DNA of 64,000 nucleotides from Deltaproteobacteria bacterium (GTDB lineage Bacteria; JADJOY01), in contig JADJOY010000010.1 of assembly GCA_016713535.1 (NCBI GenBank), positions 186,001 through 250,000 on the forward strand, in the 5' to 3' direction. This document shows, piece after piece, positions 8,530 to 17,986 of this stretch (position 1 is its first letter; each line of letters begins with the position of its first letter). Under the pieces are notes generated by a model, which saw only the letters and a program-made list of their open reading frames with translations, was not told where the DNA came from and did no database searches. The position numbers were made by a program, and so were the translations under genes.

Positions 8530-9615
8530 ATGACCGTCCATCTCGACAACCTGAACATCGCCGAAGCGCGCGGCGTGCCGAGCCCCCGCGAGGTCCGCGA
8601 CCGCCTGCCGCTCACCGACGCCGCCGCCAGCACCGTGGCGGCGGGCCGCGCATCCGTCGAGGCGATCCTCGACGGCCTCGACAAGCGCGTGTTCGTGGTG
8701 GTGGGGCCGTGCTCGATCCACGACACCCGCGCCGCCCTCGAGTACGCCCAGCGCCTGCGCGCCCTCTCCGACGAGGTCGCGGACACGATGCTGGTGGTGA
8801 TGCGCGTCTATTTCGAGAAGCCGCGCACCACGGTGGGCTGGAAGGGCCTGATCAACGATCCCAATCTCGACGGCAGCTTCCGCATCAACGAGGGCCTCGC
8901 GAAGGCGCGCGAGCTCCTTCTCGCGATCAACCGCCTCGGCCTGCCCGCCGGCACCGAGGCGCTCGATCCGGTGGCGCCCCAGTACACGTCCGACCTCATC
9001 TCCTGGTACGCGATCGGCGCGCGCACCACCGAGTCGCAGACCCACCGCGAGCTCGCGTCCGGCCTCTCGGCGCCGGTCGGCTTCAAGAACTCGACCGACG
9101 GCTCGGTCCAGACCGCGGTCAACGCGCTGCAGTCGGCGGCGCGTCCACACCATTTCCTGGGCCTCACCCTCGACGGCCGCATCGCGGTCTTCGAGACCCG
9201 TGGCAACCGCTACGGCCACGTGATCCTGCGCGGCGGCGAGGGCGGCGGTCCCAACTACGACCGCGCCAGCGTGCGACGCGCCGAGCAGGCGCTCGCCAAG
9301 GCCGCGCTGCGGGGCGGGCTGGTGGTGGACTGCAGCCACGCCAACTCGGCCAAGGACCCCACACGCCAGGTGGGCGTGCTCGACGACTGCATCGACCAGA
9401 TCCACGAGGGCAACCGCTCGATCGTGGGCTTCATGCTGGAGAGCCACCTGTTCGGCGGGAATCAGCCGATCCCCAAGGACCTCGCGCAGCTCCGATACGG
9501 TGTGTCGATCACCGACGCGTGCCTGGACTGGGCGTCCACCGAGCAGGCGCTCAAGCGCGCGCACCAGCGCCTCGCTGGCGTGCTCGAGCGGCGCCTCGCG
9601 GGCGACGACGGGTGA
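8530..9615 (+). CDS. aroG: 3-deoxy-7-phosphoheptulonate (DAHP) synthase, class I
   Basis: A 361-residue enzyme that condenses phosphoenolpyruvate and erythrose 4-phosphate in the first step of the shikimate pathway. Diagnostic motifs in order are VVVGPCSIHD, MRVYFEKPRTTVGWKG, INDPNLDGSF, TEALDPVAPQY, GARTTESQTHRELASG, PVGFKNSTDG and VVDCSHANSAKD, with the metal-ligand Cys, His, Glu and Asp positions of the AroF/G/H type all present. ATG 8530 is preferred to upstream in-frame starts because it follows the -10 element and begins the usual N-terminus (LDNLNI). Which aromatic amino acid inhibits it cannot be told from sequence. The Tex gene follows after 45 bases. Confidence 0.95.
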   Translation: MTVHLDNLNIAEARGVPSPREVRDRLPLTDAAASTVAAGRASVEAILDGLDKRVFVVVGPCSIHDTRAALEYAQRLRALSDEVADTMLVVMRVYFEKPRTTVGWKGLINDPNLDGSFRINEGLAKARELLLAINRLGLPAGTEALDPVAPQYTSDLISWYAIGARTTESQTHRELASGLSAPVGFKNSTDGSVQTAVNALQSAARPHHFLGLTLDGRIAVFETRGNRYGHVILRGGEGGGPNYDRASVRRAEQALAKAALRGGLVVDCSHANSAKDPTRQVGVLDDCIDQIHEGNRSIVGFMLESHLFGGNQPIPKDLAQLRYGVSITDACLDWASTEQALKRAHQRLAGVLERRLAGDDG

Positions 9616-9660
9616 TCGAAGTTCCCCGGCCGGCGTGCCCGCCGCGAGGGAGGTAGCAGC

Positions 9661-12147
9661 GTGAGTGAGCGGGTCACGAACACCACTCTCGAGCCGCAGT
9701 TCGTCGAGCGCATCGCCCGCGAGGTGCGCTGCCGGCCGCAGCAGGTGCAGGCCGCGTCGCAGCTCTTCGCGGAGGGCGCGACGGTGCCGTTCGTGGCGCG
9801 CTACCGCAAGGAGGCGACCGGCGGCCTCGACGACGCCTCGCTCGAGACGATCGCGCGCGGTCGCGAGTACTACCTCGAGCTCAGCGCGCGCCGCGACGCG
9901 ATCCTCGGCATCCTCGCCAAGCACGGCAAGCTGACCCCCGAGCTCGAGGCGTCGCTGCGCGCGGCGGTGACCAAGCAGGTCCTCGAGGACCTCTACCTGC
10001 CCTACAAGCCGAAGCGCAAGACGCGCGCCGCCCAGGCGATCGAGCGCGGCCTGGAGCCGCTCGCCGAGCTCTTGGTCGCGAACGCCGGCGACCGCTCGGC
10101 CGACCCGGAGGCGCTCGCCGCGCCCTACGCCGACCCACTCAAGGGGGTCCCCGACGTCGCCGCGGCCCTCGCCGGCGCCCGCGACGTGCTCGCCGAGCGC
10201 CTCGCCGAGACGTCCGCCAATCGCGCGCGGCTGCGCGAGGTGATGGCCCGCGAGGCGGTGCTGCGCACCGAGGTCGTGGAGGGCAAGAGCGCCGAGGGCA
10301 CCGTCTACCGGGACTACTACGACCACCGCGAGCCCGCGGCGCGGGTCCCCTCGCACCGCTACCTCGCGATGCTGCGCGGCGAGCACGCCAAGCTGCTCTC
10401 GGTCTCGATCGAGATCGACGACGAGGACCAGGCGAAGCGCCTCGGCGCCTCTCTCGGCGTGCCGCTCGACACTCCGTGCGGCCGCCAGCTCGCGGACGCC
10501 GCCACCGACGGCTACAAGCGCCTGCTCAGACCGGCGATCACCAACGAGCTGCGCGCGGACCTCGAGAAGAACGCCGAGCGCGAGGCGATCACGGTGTTCC
10601 GCGCCAACCTCGAGGCGCTGCTCATGCAGTCGCCGTACGGCAACCGCGCCGTCATCGGCCTCGATCCGGGCCAGCGCACCGGCTGCAAGGTGGCGGTGGT
10701 GGACGCGACCGGGAAGGTCGTCGGCCACGACGTGATCCGCCCGCTGCCACCGAGCGCCGACGAGGCGGGCGCCGCCGAGGTGCTGCTGGCGCTGGTGCGC
10801 AAGCACGACGCGAGCGCCATCGCCGTGGGAAACGGCACCGGCGGGCGCGAGACCGAGCTCTTCGCGCGCAAGGTGATCCGCGACGCCGGGCTCGGCGCCG
10901 CGGCGCCGCTGGTGGTGATCGTGCCCGAGACCGGGGCCTCCGTGTACTCGGCGTCGGCCGTGGCGCGCGAGGAGCTCAAGGGGCTCGACGTGGTGGTGCG
11001 CGGCGCGGTGTCGATCGCGCGCCGCCTCCAGGACCCGCTCGCCGAGCTGGTAAAGATCGAGCCCAAGTCGCTGGGCGTCGGCCAGTACCAGCACGACGTG
11101 AACCAGAAGGCGCTGGCGCGCGAGCTCGACGTCGCGGTGGAGTCGGTGGTGAACGCGGTCGGCGTGGAGCTCAACTCGGCGTCACCCGCGCTGCTCGGGC
11201 GGGTGTCCGGCCTCAACGAGAAGATCGCGCGCGCCATCGTCGCGCGCCGCGACACCGCCGGCGCGTTCGCGGCGCGCGAGGAGCTGCTCGCGGTGCCCGG
11301 CATCGGCATGAAGACCTTCGAGCTCGCGGCGGGCTTCCTGCGCATCCGCGACGCCTCCAACCCGCTCGACGCCACCGCCGTCCACCCCGAGCGCTACCCG
11401 GTGGTGGAGGGCATGGCCGCCGAGCTGGGAGTCGAGATCGGCGAGCTGCTCGGGAACCCGGCGCTGGTGAGCCGGCTCGACCTCGCGCGCTACGAGGACG
11501 AGTCGCAGGCGCTCGGCGCCTTCACGCTGCGCGACATCGCCGCCGAGCTCGAGCGTCCGGGGCGCGACCCGCGCCCCGACTTCAAGGCGCCAGCGTGGCG
11601 CGAGGACGTCCAGAGCCTCGAGGACCTGAAGCCGGGGATGGAACTCGAGGGGCGGGTCTCGAACGTCACCAACTTCGGCGCGTTCGTGGACGTCGGCGTC
11701 AAGCGCGACGGGCTCGTCCACCTCTCCGAGCTCAGCCACCGCCGCGTCGCCGATCCGCGCGAGCGCGTGAAGGTCGGCGACGTGGTGCGGGTCAAGGTCC
11801 TCGAGGTCGACCACGAGCGCGGTCGCGCGTCGTTCTCGATGAAGGCCCTCGAGCCCGCGCCCGCACAGCAGCAACGGCCTCCTCGGGGCGAGCGCGCGCC
11901 CGCGCCTCGCGAGCCTTCGCGCGGCGGTGGTGGTGGCCGCGGCGGCGCGCCCCAGCCCGGGCGCGGCGACGGCGGACGAGGGGCTGACCGCGATCGCCGC
12001 GGCGGACCGCGCCGCGACGCCCGCCCCGAGACGCCCCGCGTCGACCCCAAGCCGCCGCAGCGCAACGATCGCAAGCCCAAGCGCGAGTCCGCGCCCGAGC
12101 AGCACTTCACCGTCGACGACCTGCTCAAGCGCTTCAAGAGCTCATGA
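9661..12147 (+). CDS. tex: Tex-family S1 RNA-binding transcription accessory protein
   Basis: An 828-residue protein starting at GTG behind GGGAGG. It has the full Tex layout: an N-terminal helical region with TVPFVARYRKEATGGLDD, a YqgF/RNase-H-like domain (VIGLDPGQRTGCKVAVVD), helix-hairpin-helix motifs (LLAVPGIGMKTFELAAGFL) and an S1 domain near residues 660-735 (GRVSNVTNFGAFVDVGV). The last 90 residues are a low-complexity Arg/Gly/Pro tail, seen in some Tex proteins. Tex binds nucleic acid and affects transcription and RNA turnover. Its stop overlaps the kinase start by 4 bases (ATGA), so the two are translationally coupled. Confidence 0.95.
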   Translation: MSERVTNTTLEPQFVERIAREVRCRPQQVQAASQLFAEGATVPFVARYRKEATGGLDDASLETIARGREYYLELSARRDAILGILAKHGKLTPELEASLRAAVTKQVLEDLYLPYKPKRKTRAAQAIERGLEPLAELLVANAGDRSADPEALAAPYADPLKGVPDVAAALAGARDVLAERLAETSANRARLREVMAREAVLRTEVVEGKSAEGTVYRDYYDHREPAARVPSHRYLAMLRGEHAKLLSVSIEIDDEDQAKRLGASLGVPLDTPCGRQLADAATDGYKRLLRPAITNELRADLEKNAEREAITVFRANLEALLMQSPYGNRAVIGLDPGQRTGCKVAVVDATGKVVGHDVIRPLPPSADEAGAAEVLLALVRKHDASAIAVGNGTGGRETELFARKVIRDAGLGAAAPLVVIVPETGASVYSASAVAREELKGLDVVVRGAVSIARRLQDPLAELVKIEPKSLGVGQYQHDVNQKALARELDVAVESVVNAVGVELNSASPALLGRVSGLNEKIARAIVARRDTAGAFAAREELLAVPGIGMKTFELAAGFLRIRDASNPLDATAVHPERYPVVEGMAAELGVEIGELLGNPALVSRLDLARYEDESQALGAFTLRDIAAELERPGRDPRPDFKAPAWREDVQSLEDLKPGMELEGRVSNVTNFGAFVDVGVKRDGLVHLSELSHRRVADPRERVKVGDVVRVKVLEVDHERGRASFSMKALEPAPAQQQRPPRGERAPAPREPSRGGGGGRGGAPQPGRGDGGRGADRDRRGGPRRDARPETPRVDPKPPQRNDRKPKRESAPEQHFTVDDLLKRFKSS

Positions 12148-14528
12148 CGCCGGCTCAGCCTTCGCCGCCCGTCCCGGTGCCGCAGGCCAGCGCCGCCGGC
12201 GCGGAGGAGCGCGTGCGGCAGCAGGAGCGCTTCTACACGGCGCTCCTCGAGAGCTCGTTCGACGGCGTGGCCGTGCTCGGCGGCGACGGCCGCGTCGCGT
12301 GGGTGATGCCGGGACCGGAGCGCTTCCTGGGCTACGGCTCGGAGGAGCTGCTGAGCTCCGGTGCTTTCGACCTGGTCCACCCCGACGACATCGGCGCGGC
12401 GATGGACGCGCTCGGCGAGGTGCTGCTCAGACCCGGCGGGGTGGTCGAGACCGAGGCTCGCTTCCGCCACAAGGACGGCTCGTGGCGGCGGCTCCAGGTG
12501 CGCGCCACCAACCGCCTCGACGACCCCGCGGTGCGCGGCATCGTCCTCAGCCACCGCGAGGTGCCCGAGCACCAGCAGGCGCTGCGAGCCCTGCGCAGCA
12601 GCGAGACCCGCTACCACTCGCTGATCCAGGCGATGGGCGAAGGCGTCGTGGTGATGGAGGAGCCCGGTACCATCCGCTCCGCCAACCCGGCCGCGGAGCG
12701 GATCCTCGGGCTCACGCTCGACGAGCTCCAGGGACGCACCTCGTTCGACCCGCGCTGGCGCGCGATCCGCGAGGACGGCAGCGACTTCCCGGGCGAGGAG
12801 CACCCCGCGATCGTGGCGCTGCGCACCGGCGTGCCGAGCACGGAAGCCATCATGGGCGTGCACAAGCCCGATGGCGCGCTGACCTGGATCAGCATCAACG
12901 CGCGGCTGCTGCCCGACCCCAGCGGTAGCGCCCCGCGCGCCGTCGTGGTCACGTTCGCGGACATCACCGCGCGGGTGCAGGCCAAGGACCAGCTCGAGGA
13001 AGCGCTGGCGCAGCTCCGCCGCCTGACCGACACCGTGCCCGGCGTGGTGTTCGAGTACCTCCTCGCTCCCGACGGCACGCAGCGGTTCCCGTTCATCAGC
13101 CACCGCGCCGCCGAGCTCGTCGGCGTCGAGAGCGCGGCCATCCAGCGCGACGCGCGGCTCGCGTTCCGATCGGTGCTCCCCGAGGACCTGAGCGAGATGA
13201 CGGCGCGCGGGCGCGCCGCGGTCGAGCAGCGCTCGTCGTGGAGCCACGAGTGGCGGATCCGGCGCGACGACGGCCAGATCCACTGGCTGAGCGGGCACGC
13301 GTTGCCGGAACCGCGCGCCGACGGCTCGGTGGTGTGGACCGGCTTCGTGATCGACGTGACCCACGAGAAGCGCCTCGAGCTGCGCCTCAGCCAGGCGCAG
13401 CGCATGGAGAGCGTCGGACGGCTCGCGGGGGGAGTCGCCCACGACTTCAACAACCTGCTCACCGTGGTCAGCGGCAACCTCGAGCTGCTCGCGGCGCGCG
13501 CCGGATGGCCGTCGGCGCTCGAGCCGTACGCGAACGCGATCCGCTCGGCCGCCGAGCGCGGGACGGCGTTCACGCGCCAGCTCCTCACGTTCACTCGCGA
13601 CCACGCCACCACGCCACGGCTCGTCGACCTGAACGAGCTGGTGGAGCGGATGCTGCCGCTGCTCGACCGGCTGGTCGAGGAGCGCATCGAGATCAGCGCG
13701 TCGCTCGCGCCGTCCGCGGGCTGGGTGCGCGGCGACCCGGCGCAGCTCGAGCAGCTCCTCCTCAACCTGGTCGTGAACGCCCGCGATGCGATCGAGAGCG
13801 TGGGCCACATCACGGTCGAGACCGCCGACGTCGCCATCACCGCGCAGCAGGCGGAGGACGGCGAGGTCCCCGAGGGCGAGTGGAGCATGCTCGCGGTGCG
13901 CGACACCGGCTGCGGCATCCCGCCCGAGATCCGCGAGCAGATCTTCGAGCCGTTCTTCAGCACCAAGCCGGCGGGCCAGGGCACGGGGCTCGGGCTCGCG
14001 ACCTGCTACGGCGTGGTGGCGCGCGCCGAAGGGCGGATCACGGTGGAGAGCGAGGTGGGCCGCGGCTCGGTGTTCCGCGCCTACCTGCCGCGGATCGGCG
14101 GCGCCGCGGCGGCCGCGAGCGCGGCGGCGCCGGAGCCGGCGGTGGTGAGCGGCCGCGGCGCGGTGCTGGTGGTGGAGGACGACGCCGCGGTGCGCGCCGT
14201 TGCGCGCTACACCCTGCAGCGCGCGGGCTATCCGGTGCTCGAGGCCGCCGACGGCGACGAAGCGCTGGAGGTGGCGCGCCGTCACGGCGGAGAGATCGAG
14301 GTGCTGCTCACCGACCTCGTGATGCAGCGCATGGGCGGGCTCGAGCTCGCCGAGCGGCTGCGCGCCGAGCGCCCCGACATCGCCGTGCTGGTGATGTCGG
14401 GCCACGCGATCGACGGCGCCACGTCGGCCCGGATCGCGGCGCTCGGCGCGGAGTTCCTGCCCAAGCCCTTCAAGCCGCTCGATCTGCTGCACCGCATCGG
14501 CCCGCTCGCCGGCACCAGCCGGCGGTAG
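12144..14528 (+). CDS. Hybrid PAS-domain histidine kinase with C-terminal receiver
   Basis: A 794-residue soluble kinase. Three PAS domains occupy roughly residues 25-145, 150-285 and 290-415. The phosphoacceptor H-box [11 protein letters not shown] places His at 433, and the ATP-binding domain shows [17 protein letters not shown] and [12 protein letters not shown] receiver domain follows, with [13 protein letters not shown], the phosphoacceptor Asp at about 724 ([12 protein letters not shown]) and the conserved Lys in LPKPFKP. No membrane segment is present, so it senses a cytoplasmic signal. Translational coupling to tex is unusual and may point to a shared stress response. The partner regulator is not in the window. 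Confidence 0.9.
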   Translation: MTPAQPSPPVPVPQASAAGAEERVRQQERFYTALLESSFDGVAVLGGDGRVAWVMPGPERFLGYGSEELLSSGAFDLVHPDDIGAAMDALGEVLLRPGGVVETEARFRHKDGSWRRLQVRATNRLDDPAVRGIVLSHREVPEHQQALRALRSSETRYHSLIQAMGEGVVVMEEPGTIRSANPAAERILGLTLDELQGRTSFDPRWRAIREDGSDFPGEEHPAIVALRTGVPSTEAIMGVHKPDGALTWISINARLLPDPSGSAPRAVVVTFADITARVQAKDQLEEALAQLRRLTDTVPGVVFEYLLAPDGTQRFPFISHRAAELVGVESAAIQRDARLAFRSVLPEDLSEMTARGRAAVEQRSSWSHEWRIRRDDGQIHWLSGHALPEPRADGSVVWTGFVIDVTHEKRLELRLSQAQRMESVGRLAGGVAHDFNNLLTVVSGNLELLAARAGWPSALEPYANAIRSAAERGTAFTRQLLTFTRDHATTPRLVDLNELVERMLPLLDRLVEERIEISASLAPSAGWVRGDPAQLEQLLLNLVVNARDAIESVGHITVETADVAITAQQAEDGEVPEGEWSMLAVRDTGCGIPPEIREQIFEPFFSTKPAGQGTGLGLATCYGVVARAEGRITVESEVGRGSVFRAYLPRIGGAAAAASAAAPEPAVVSGRGAVLVVEDDAAVRAVARYTLQRAGYPVLEAADGDEALEVARRHGGEIEVLLTDLVMQRMGGLELAERLRAERPDIAVLVMSGHAIDGATSARIAALGAEFLPKPFKPLDLLHRIGPLAGTSRR

Positions 14529-14536
14529 CGGCGGGC

Positions 14537-15663
14537 GGCCGCGAAGGATCGCGGCCCTCCAGGCCAGTCGGTGGAGGGCTGCGGTCCCTCGCAGCCGCAG
14601 CGCTCGAGTCCGAGCCAACCCCGCGGCCGCGAAGGATCGCGGCCCTCCAGCCGCTCGGTGGAGGGCGGCGGTCCCTCACCGCCGCAGCGCTCGAGTCCGA
14701 GCCAACCCCGCGGCCGCGAAGGATCCCCTGGTGGAGGGCGGCGGCTAGCGGCCAACCCCGCGGCCGCGAAGGATCGCGGCCCTCCAGGCCAGTCGGTGGA
14801 GGGCTGCGGTCCCTCACCGCCGCAGCGCTCGAGTCCGAGCCAACCCCGCGGCCGCGAAGGATCGCGGCCCTCCAGGCCAGTCGGTGGAGGGCTGCGGTCC
14901 TCACGGGCGGCGCGGCCGGGGGAGGGCGGCGGCTGCCGCAGCGCTGGTCCGAGCCAACCCCGCGGCCGCGAAGGATCGCGGCCCCCTCAGGCCAGTCGGT
15001 GGAGGGCGCGGTCCCTCACCGCCGCAGCGCTCGAGTCCGAGCCAACCCCGCGGCCGCGAAGGATCGCGGCCCTCCAGCCGCTCGGTGGAGGGCGGCGGTC
15101 CCTCACCGCAGGGCGGGGGGCGGCGGTGGAGGGGGCGGTCCTCACCGCCGCAGCTGAGTCGAGCCAACCCCGCGGCCGCGAAGGATCGCGGCCCTCAGGC
15201 CAGTCGGTGGAGGGCTGCGGTCCTCACCGCCGCAGCTGAGTCGAGCCAACCCCGCGGCGCGAAGGATCGCGGCCCTCCAGGCCCAGTCGGTGGAGGGCTG
15301 CGGTCCCTCACCGCCGCGGCGCTCGAGTCCGAGCCAACCCCGCGGCCGCGAAGGATCGCGGCCCTCCAGGCCAGTCGGTGGAGGGCTGCGGTCCCTCGCA
15401 GCCGCAGCGCTCGAGTCCGAGCCAACCCCGCGGCCGCGAAGGATCGCGGCCCTCCAGGCCAGTCGGTGGAGGGCTGCGGTCCCTCGCAGCCGCGGCGCTC
15501 GAGTCCGAGCCAACCCCGCGGCCGCGAGGGATCGCGGCCCTCAGGCCAGTCGGTGGAGGGCTGCGGTCCTCGCAGCCGCAGCGCTCGAGTCCGAGCCAAC
15601 CCCGCGGCCGCGAAGGATCGCGGCCCTCCAGCCCGGCGATGGAGGGCTGCGGTCCCTCGCAGC
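14537..15663. repeat. Tandem array of about 14 copies of an 88-bp double-hairpin unit
   Basis: GGCCGCGAAGGATCGCGGCC starts at 14537, 14625, 14712, 14762, 14850, 14964, 15052, 15174, 15344, 15432, 15520 and 15606, with degenerate copies between (for example about 15255). The basic period is 86-89 bases. Each unit holds hairpin 1 (GGCCGCGA-agga-TCGCGGCC then CTCCAG), hairpin 2 (GGAGGGCTGCGGTCCCTCGCAGCC, or a variant whose two arms read GGCGG and CCGCC) and a constant linker GCGCTCGAGTCCGAGCCAAC. Some units are shortened or have lost bases. It separates the kinase from the convergent scaffold gene. An inverted, partial copy lies near 30390-30450. Confidence 0.95.
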
Positions 15664-15680
15664 CGAGGGACCGATCGGCG

Positions 15681-16079
15681 TCAGCACCCGATCCCATCGA
15701 GCGCGCGGGCCAGCGCCACCGGCGCCATCGCGACACACGGTCGTTTGCCCGCCGGCATGCCGCCGAGCTTGCGGGCGAGCGCCGCCCCGTCGATGGCGCG
15801 CGCGGCGGCCTCGTCGAGACCCTCCTCGTTCACCCACGCGGTGAGCAGCGAGGCCGCCGCGATGCACGCCGAGCACGCCTGCGCCCGGAACCCCGTCACC
15901 AGGGCGCCGCTCGCCTCGCGCCGCACGGTGATCTCGAGGAGGTCCTGGCACACCGTGCTCTTGACCCGTCCCAGCCCCTGGAAGTCCGGCACTTGGCCCA
16001 CGTTCCGCGGGTGCAGGAAGTGGTCGAGCGCCAGCTCCGAGTAGAGCGGCGAATGCATCGGCCGATCGGGCTCGCTCAC
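15681..16079 (-). CDS. SufU/NifU-N-like iron-sulfur scaffold protein
   Basis: A 132-residue protein related to the IscU/SufU scaffold family, on which Fe-S clusters are built. Visible landmarks are YSELALDHFLHPRNVGQVPD at the N-terminus (the HFxxPRN motif), QACSACIAAASLLTAW with a candidate ligand Cys, and a third Cys in KRPCVAMAPVAL. The usual first ligand Cys (GDxC) is replaced by a TVCQDLLEITV context, so ligation may differ. The GTG at 16079 overlaps the preceding gene's stop by 3 bases and was chosen for that coupling; an internal ATG at 16058 is the alternative. No cysteine desulfurase is nearby. Confidence 0.75.
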   Translation of the reverse strand: MSEPDRPMHSPLYSELALDHFLHPRNVGQVPDFQGLGRVKSTVCQDLLEITVRREASGALVTGFRAQACSACIAAASLLTAWVNEEGLDEAAARAIDGAALARKLGGMPAGKRPCVAMAPVALARALDGIGC

Positions 16080-16942
16080 GTCCACCCCCGCGCCGCGGCC
16101 GCCCAGCGGGCCACGTACGTCACGTCGCCGCTCGCGGCGCCGGCCCACGGCGGGCAGGTCGCGAGTGCCTCGGGAGCGAGCGGCTCCCAGCGCCCGTCGC
16201 GGACCACACCGGGCTCGCTCGGGTTCGCGACGCCGCGCGCGGCGGCGATCCGCGGCACGGGCTCGCGCTCGACATTGCCAGCGCGCGCCAAGGCATCGCC
16301 CTCCCCGAAGAGCCGCGCATCCGGGAAGCGGGCCCGCCACGCGGCGAGGCTGGCGAGCGCGGCGGGCACGCGGTCCAGGTCGGCGCCGCCGTCGCGAGCG
16401 CGCCCGTCGAGCGCATCGAAGCGCCGTCCCCCGGCCACGACCTCGAAGCCCGCGGCGAGCGGCACGCTCGGCCGGAGCGGCAGCGCGGTGCGAAGCAGCG
16501 CGATCGAGCGCGCCAGCGCGCAGTGCGCGACCACCAGCCCGCCCACGCGCGCGACGCGGCGGCGCGCCAGCGCCGCGAGCACCACGGCGTCGCCCCCGGG
16601 CAGCACCACGACCCTCGCGCTCGCCGGGTAGCGGCGCTCGCGTTCGCGCGCCACCGGGCCGAGCTCGCGGGCGGGCGCGAGCGCGAGCCACTGCCGCGCG
16701 TACGCCCAGGTGATCGCGCCGAGCACGATCACCACCGGCCAGCCGGCGCGGCCCGCGCCCCCGTGGGGCCCGCCGCGGGTAAGGATCGCGGGCGCCGCGA
16801 AGACCAGCGCGAGTGCCAGCCCGGCGCGCCGCGGCGCGCGCATCCACGGCTCGAGCGCCGCCACACCGCCCCACGCGTACACGTAGTAGAGCGCGACCCA
16901 CGCCAGCGCGAGCGCGGCACCCAGCCAGGCGAAGACGAGCAT
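16076..16942 (-). CDS. Membrane protein with degenerate DUF3179-like domain
   Basis: A 288-residue protein. The start at ATG 16942 begins a clear membrane segment (LVFAWLGAALALAWVALYYV); two more follow by residue 100. The soluble part has VVAHCALARSIALL and a segment ASLAAWRARFPDARLFG that resemble the ends of DUF3179 domains, but several usual Cys/His positions are missing, so this assignment is tentative. It is coupled to the downstream scaffold gene by a 3-base overlap, which hints at a redox or metal role. It is divergent from pyrF. Confidence 0.55.
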   Translation of the reverse strand: MLVFAWLGAALALAWVALYYVYAWGGVAALEPWMRAPRRAGLALALVFAAPAILTRGGPHGGAGRAGWPVVIVLGAITWAYARQWLALAPARELGPVARERERRYPASARVVVLPGGDAVVLAALARRRVARVGGLVVAHCALARSIALLRTALPLRPSVPLAAGFEVVAGGRRFDALDGRARDGGADLDRVPAALASLAAWRARFPDARLFGEGDALARAGNVEREPVPRIAAARGVANPSEPGVVRDGRWEPLAPEALATCPPWAGAASGDVTYVARWAAAARGWT

Positions 16943-17050
16943 CGTGGGTTCGGAGGGCGGATCCGGCGGCACGCGGCGGGGGAACCCTGCCCTACCAGCT
17001 TGGCGCGCCCGCTCGCAAGTGCGGCCTCGCGGAGCCGCGCCCGAAACGGC

Positions 17051-17075
17051 GCTCCTCCTCGACACGCGGAGGAGC
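17051..17075 (+). promoter_or_regulatory. Hairpin covering a Shine-Dalgarno-like sequence before pyrF
   Basis: GCTCCTCC-tcgacacgc-GGAGGAGC forms a perfect 8-bp stem whose 3' arm is a GGAGGA ribosome-binding sequence 13 bases before the ATG. A second candidate site, AGAGGAT, lies closer and stays single-stranded. The arrangement would permit translational control. Confidence 0.35.
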
Positions 17076-17087
17076 TAGAGGATAGGC

Positions 17088-17825
17088 ATGACCATCGACG
17101 CCCGCGACCGCCTCATCCTCGCCCTCGACTTTCCGAACGACCCCGCGAACCCGGACCGGCTCATGGAGCCGGACGACGCGTTCCGCCTGATCGACGCCGT
17201 CGGCGACGACCTGCGGATCGTGAAGGTGGGCTGGCCGCTCTACCTCTCGGGAGGGACGCCGCTGGTGCGCGAGCTGATCGCGCGCGGGGTCGGTGTCTTC
17301 CTCGACCTCAAGTTCGGCGACATCGCCGAGACGGTGCGGCGGCTCGTGGAGGTGGCGGTACGCGAGAAGGTCGCGATGCTGACCCTCAACTCGGACTTCG
17401 CGGCGGTGCGCGCGGCGGCCGCGGCGCGCGGCGCGAGCAGGCTTCAGGTGCTCACGGTCACGCTGCTCACCAGCCTCGCCGAGCAGGACCTGCGCGACAT
17501 GGGGATCGGGCTCTCGGTCGAGGAGTACGTGCTGCACCGCGCCAGGGGCGCGCTCGCGGCGGGATCGAACGGGCTGATCGCCTCGGGGCGCGAGGCCCGC
17601 AAGCTGCGCGAGACCTTCGGCCGCGACTTCACCATCGTGATGCCCGGCATCCGCCCGAGCGGCGCGGCCGCCGACGACCAGCGCCGCACGGCGACGCCCG
17701 CCGAGGCCATCGAGGCGGGAGCCGACTACCTCGTGGTGGGCCGGCCGATCTGCAAGGCCGCATCGCCCCGCGCCGCGGCGCGCGCGATCCTCGACGAGAT
17801 GCAGCGCGCCTTCGACCAGCCGTGA
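17088..17825 (+). CDS. pyrF: Orotidine 5'-phosphate decarboxylase
   Basis: A 245-residue enzyme for the last step of de novo UMP synthesis (OMP to UMP plus CO2). The catalytic DxKxxD motif is present as FLDLKFGDIAETV. The N-terminal LILALDFPND strand and the phosphate-gripping ends MPGIRPSGAAADDQRR and DYLVVGRPI are typical of the group with an insertion between the first strands (residues 15-30). The length is normal. It is a single gene, divergent from the scaffold-protein pair. Confidence 0.93.
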   Translation: MTIDARDRLILALDFPNDPANPDRLMEPDDAFRLIDAVGDDLRIVKVGWPLYLSGGTPLVRELIARGVGVFLDLKFGDIAETVRRLVEVAVREKVAMLTLNSDFAAVRAAAAARGASRLQVLTVTLLTSLAEQDLRDMGIGLSVEEYVLHRARGALAAGSNGLIASGREARKLRETFGRDFTIVMPGIRPSGAAADDQRRTATPAEAIEAGADYLVVGRPICKAASPRAAARAILDEMQRAFDQP

Positions 17826-17842
17826 ACGTCTGACTCCGCCCC

Positions 17843-17970
17843 GGCCCGCCAGGAGGCGGGCCCTCCGAAACCGGTGAGCCGGGGTCGAACGATCGAGGCG
17901 ATGCCCGCGCAGGCGCGTATCGCCGGGCACGCGACGCGTGCCCCTCCCGGGACGGCCTCCCGGCCGTCCG
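17843..17970. repeat. Single hairpin cassette
   Basis: One copy each of GGCCCGCC-agga-GGCGGGCC with CTCC (17843-17866), TATCGCC with GGGCACGC-gac-GCGTGCCC and CTCC (to 17947), and GACGGCC-tccc-GGCCGTC (17951-17968). It fills the gap between convergent genes. Confidence 0.85.
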
Positions 17971-17986
17971 CCAGCGCGGCGGCGGA

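Noticed and set aside
14537-15663. Possible CRISPR array
   Set aside because: Repeats are 88 bp with internal hairpins and no unique spacers between them; there is no leader and no cas gene.
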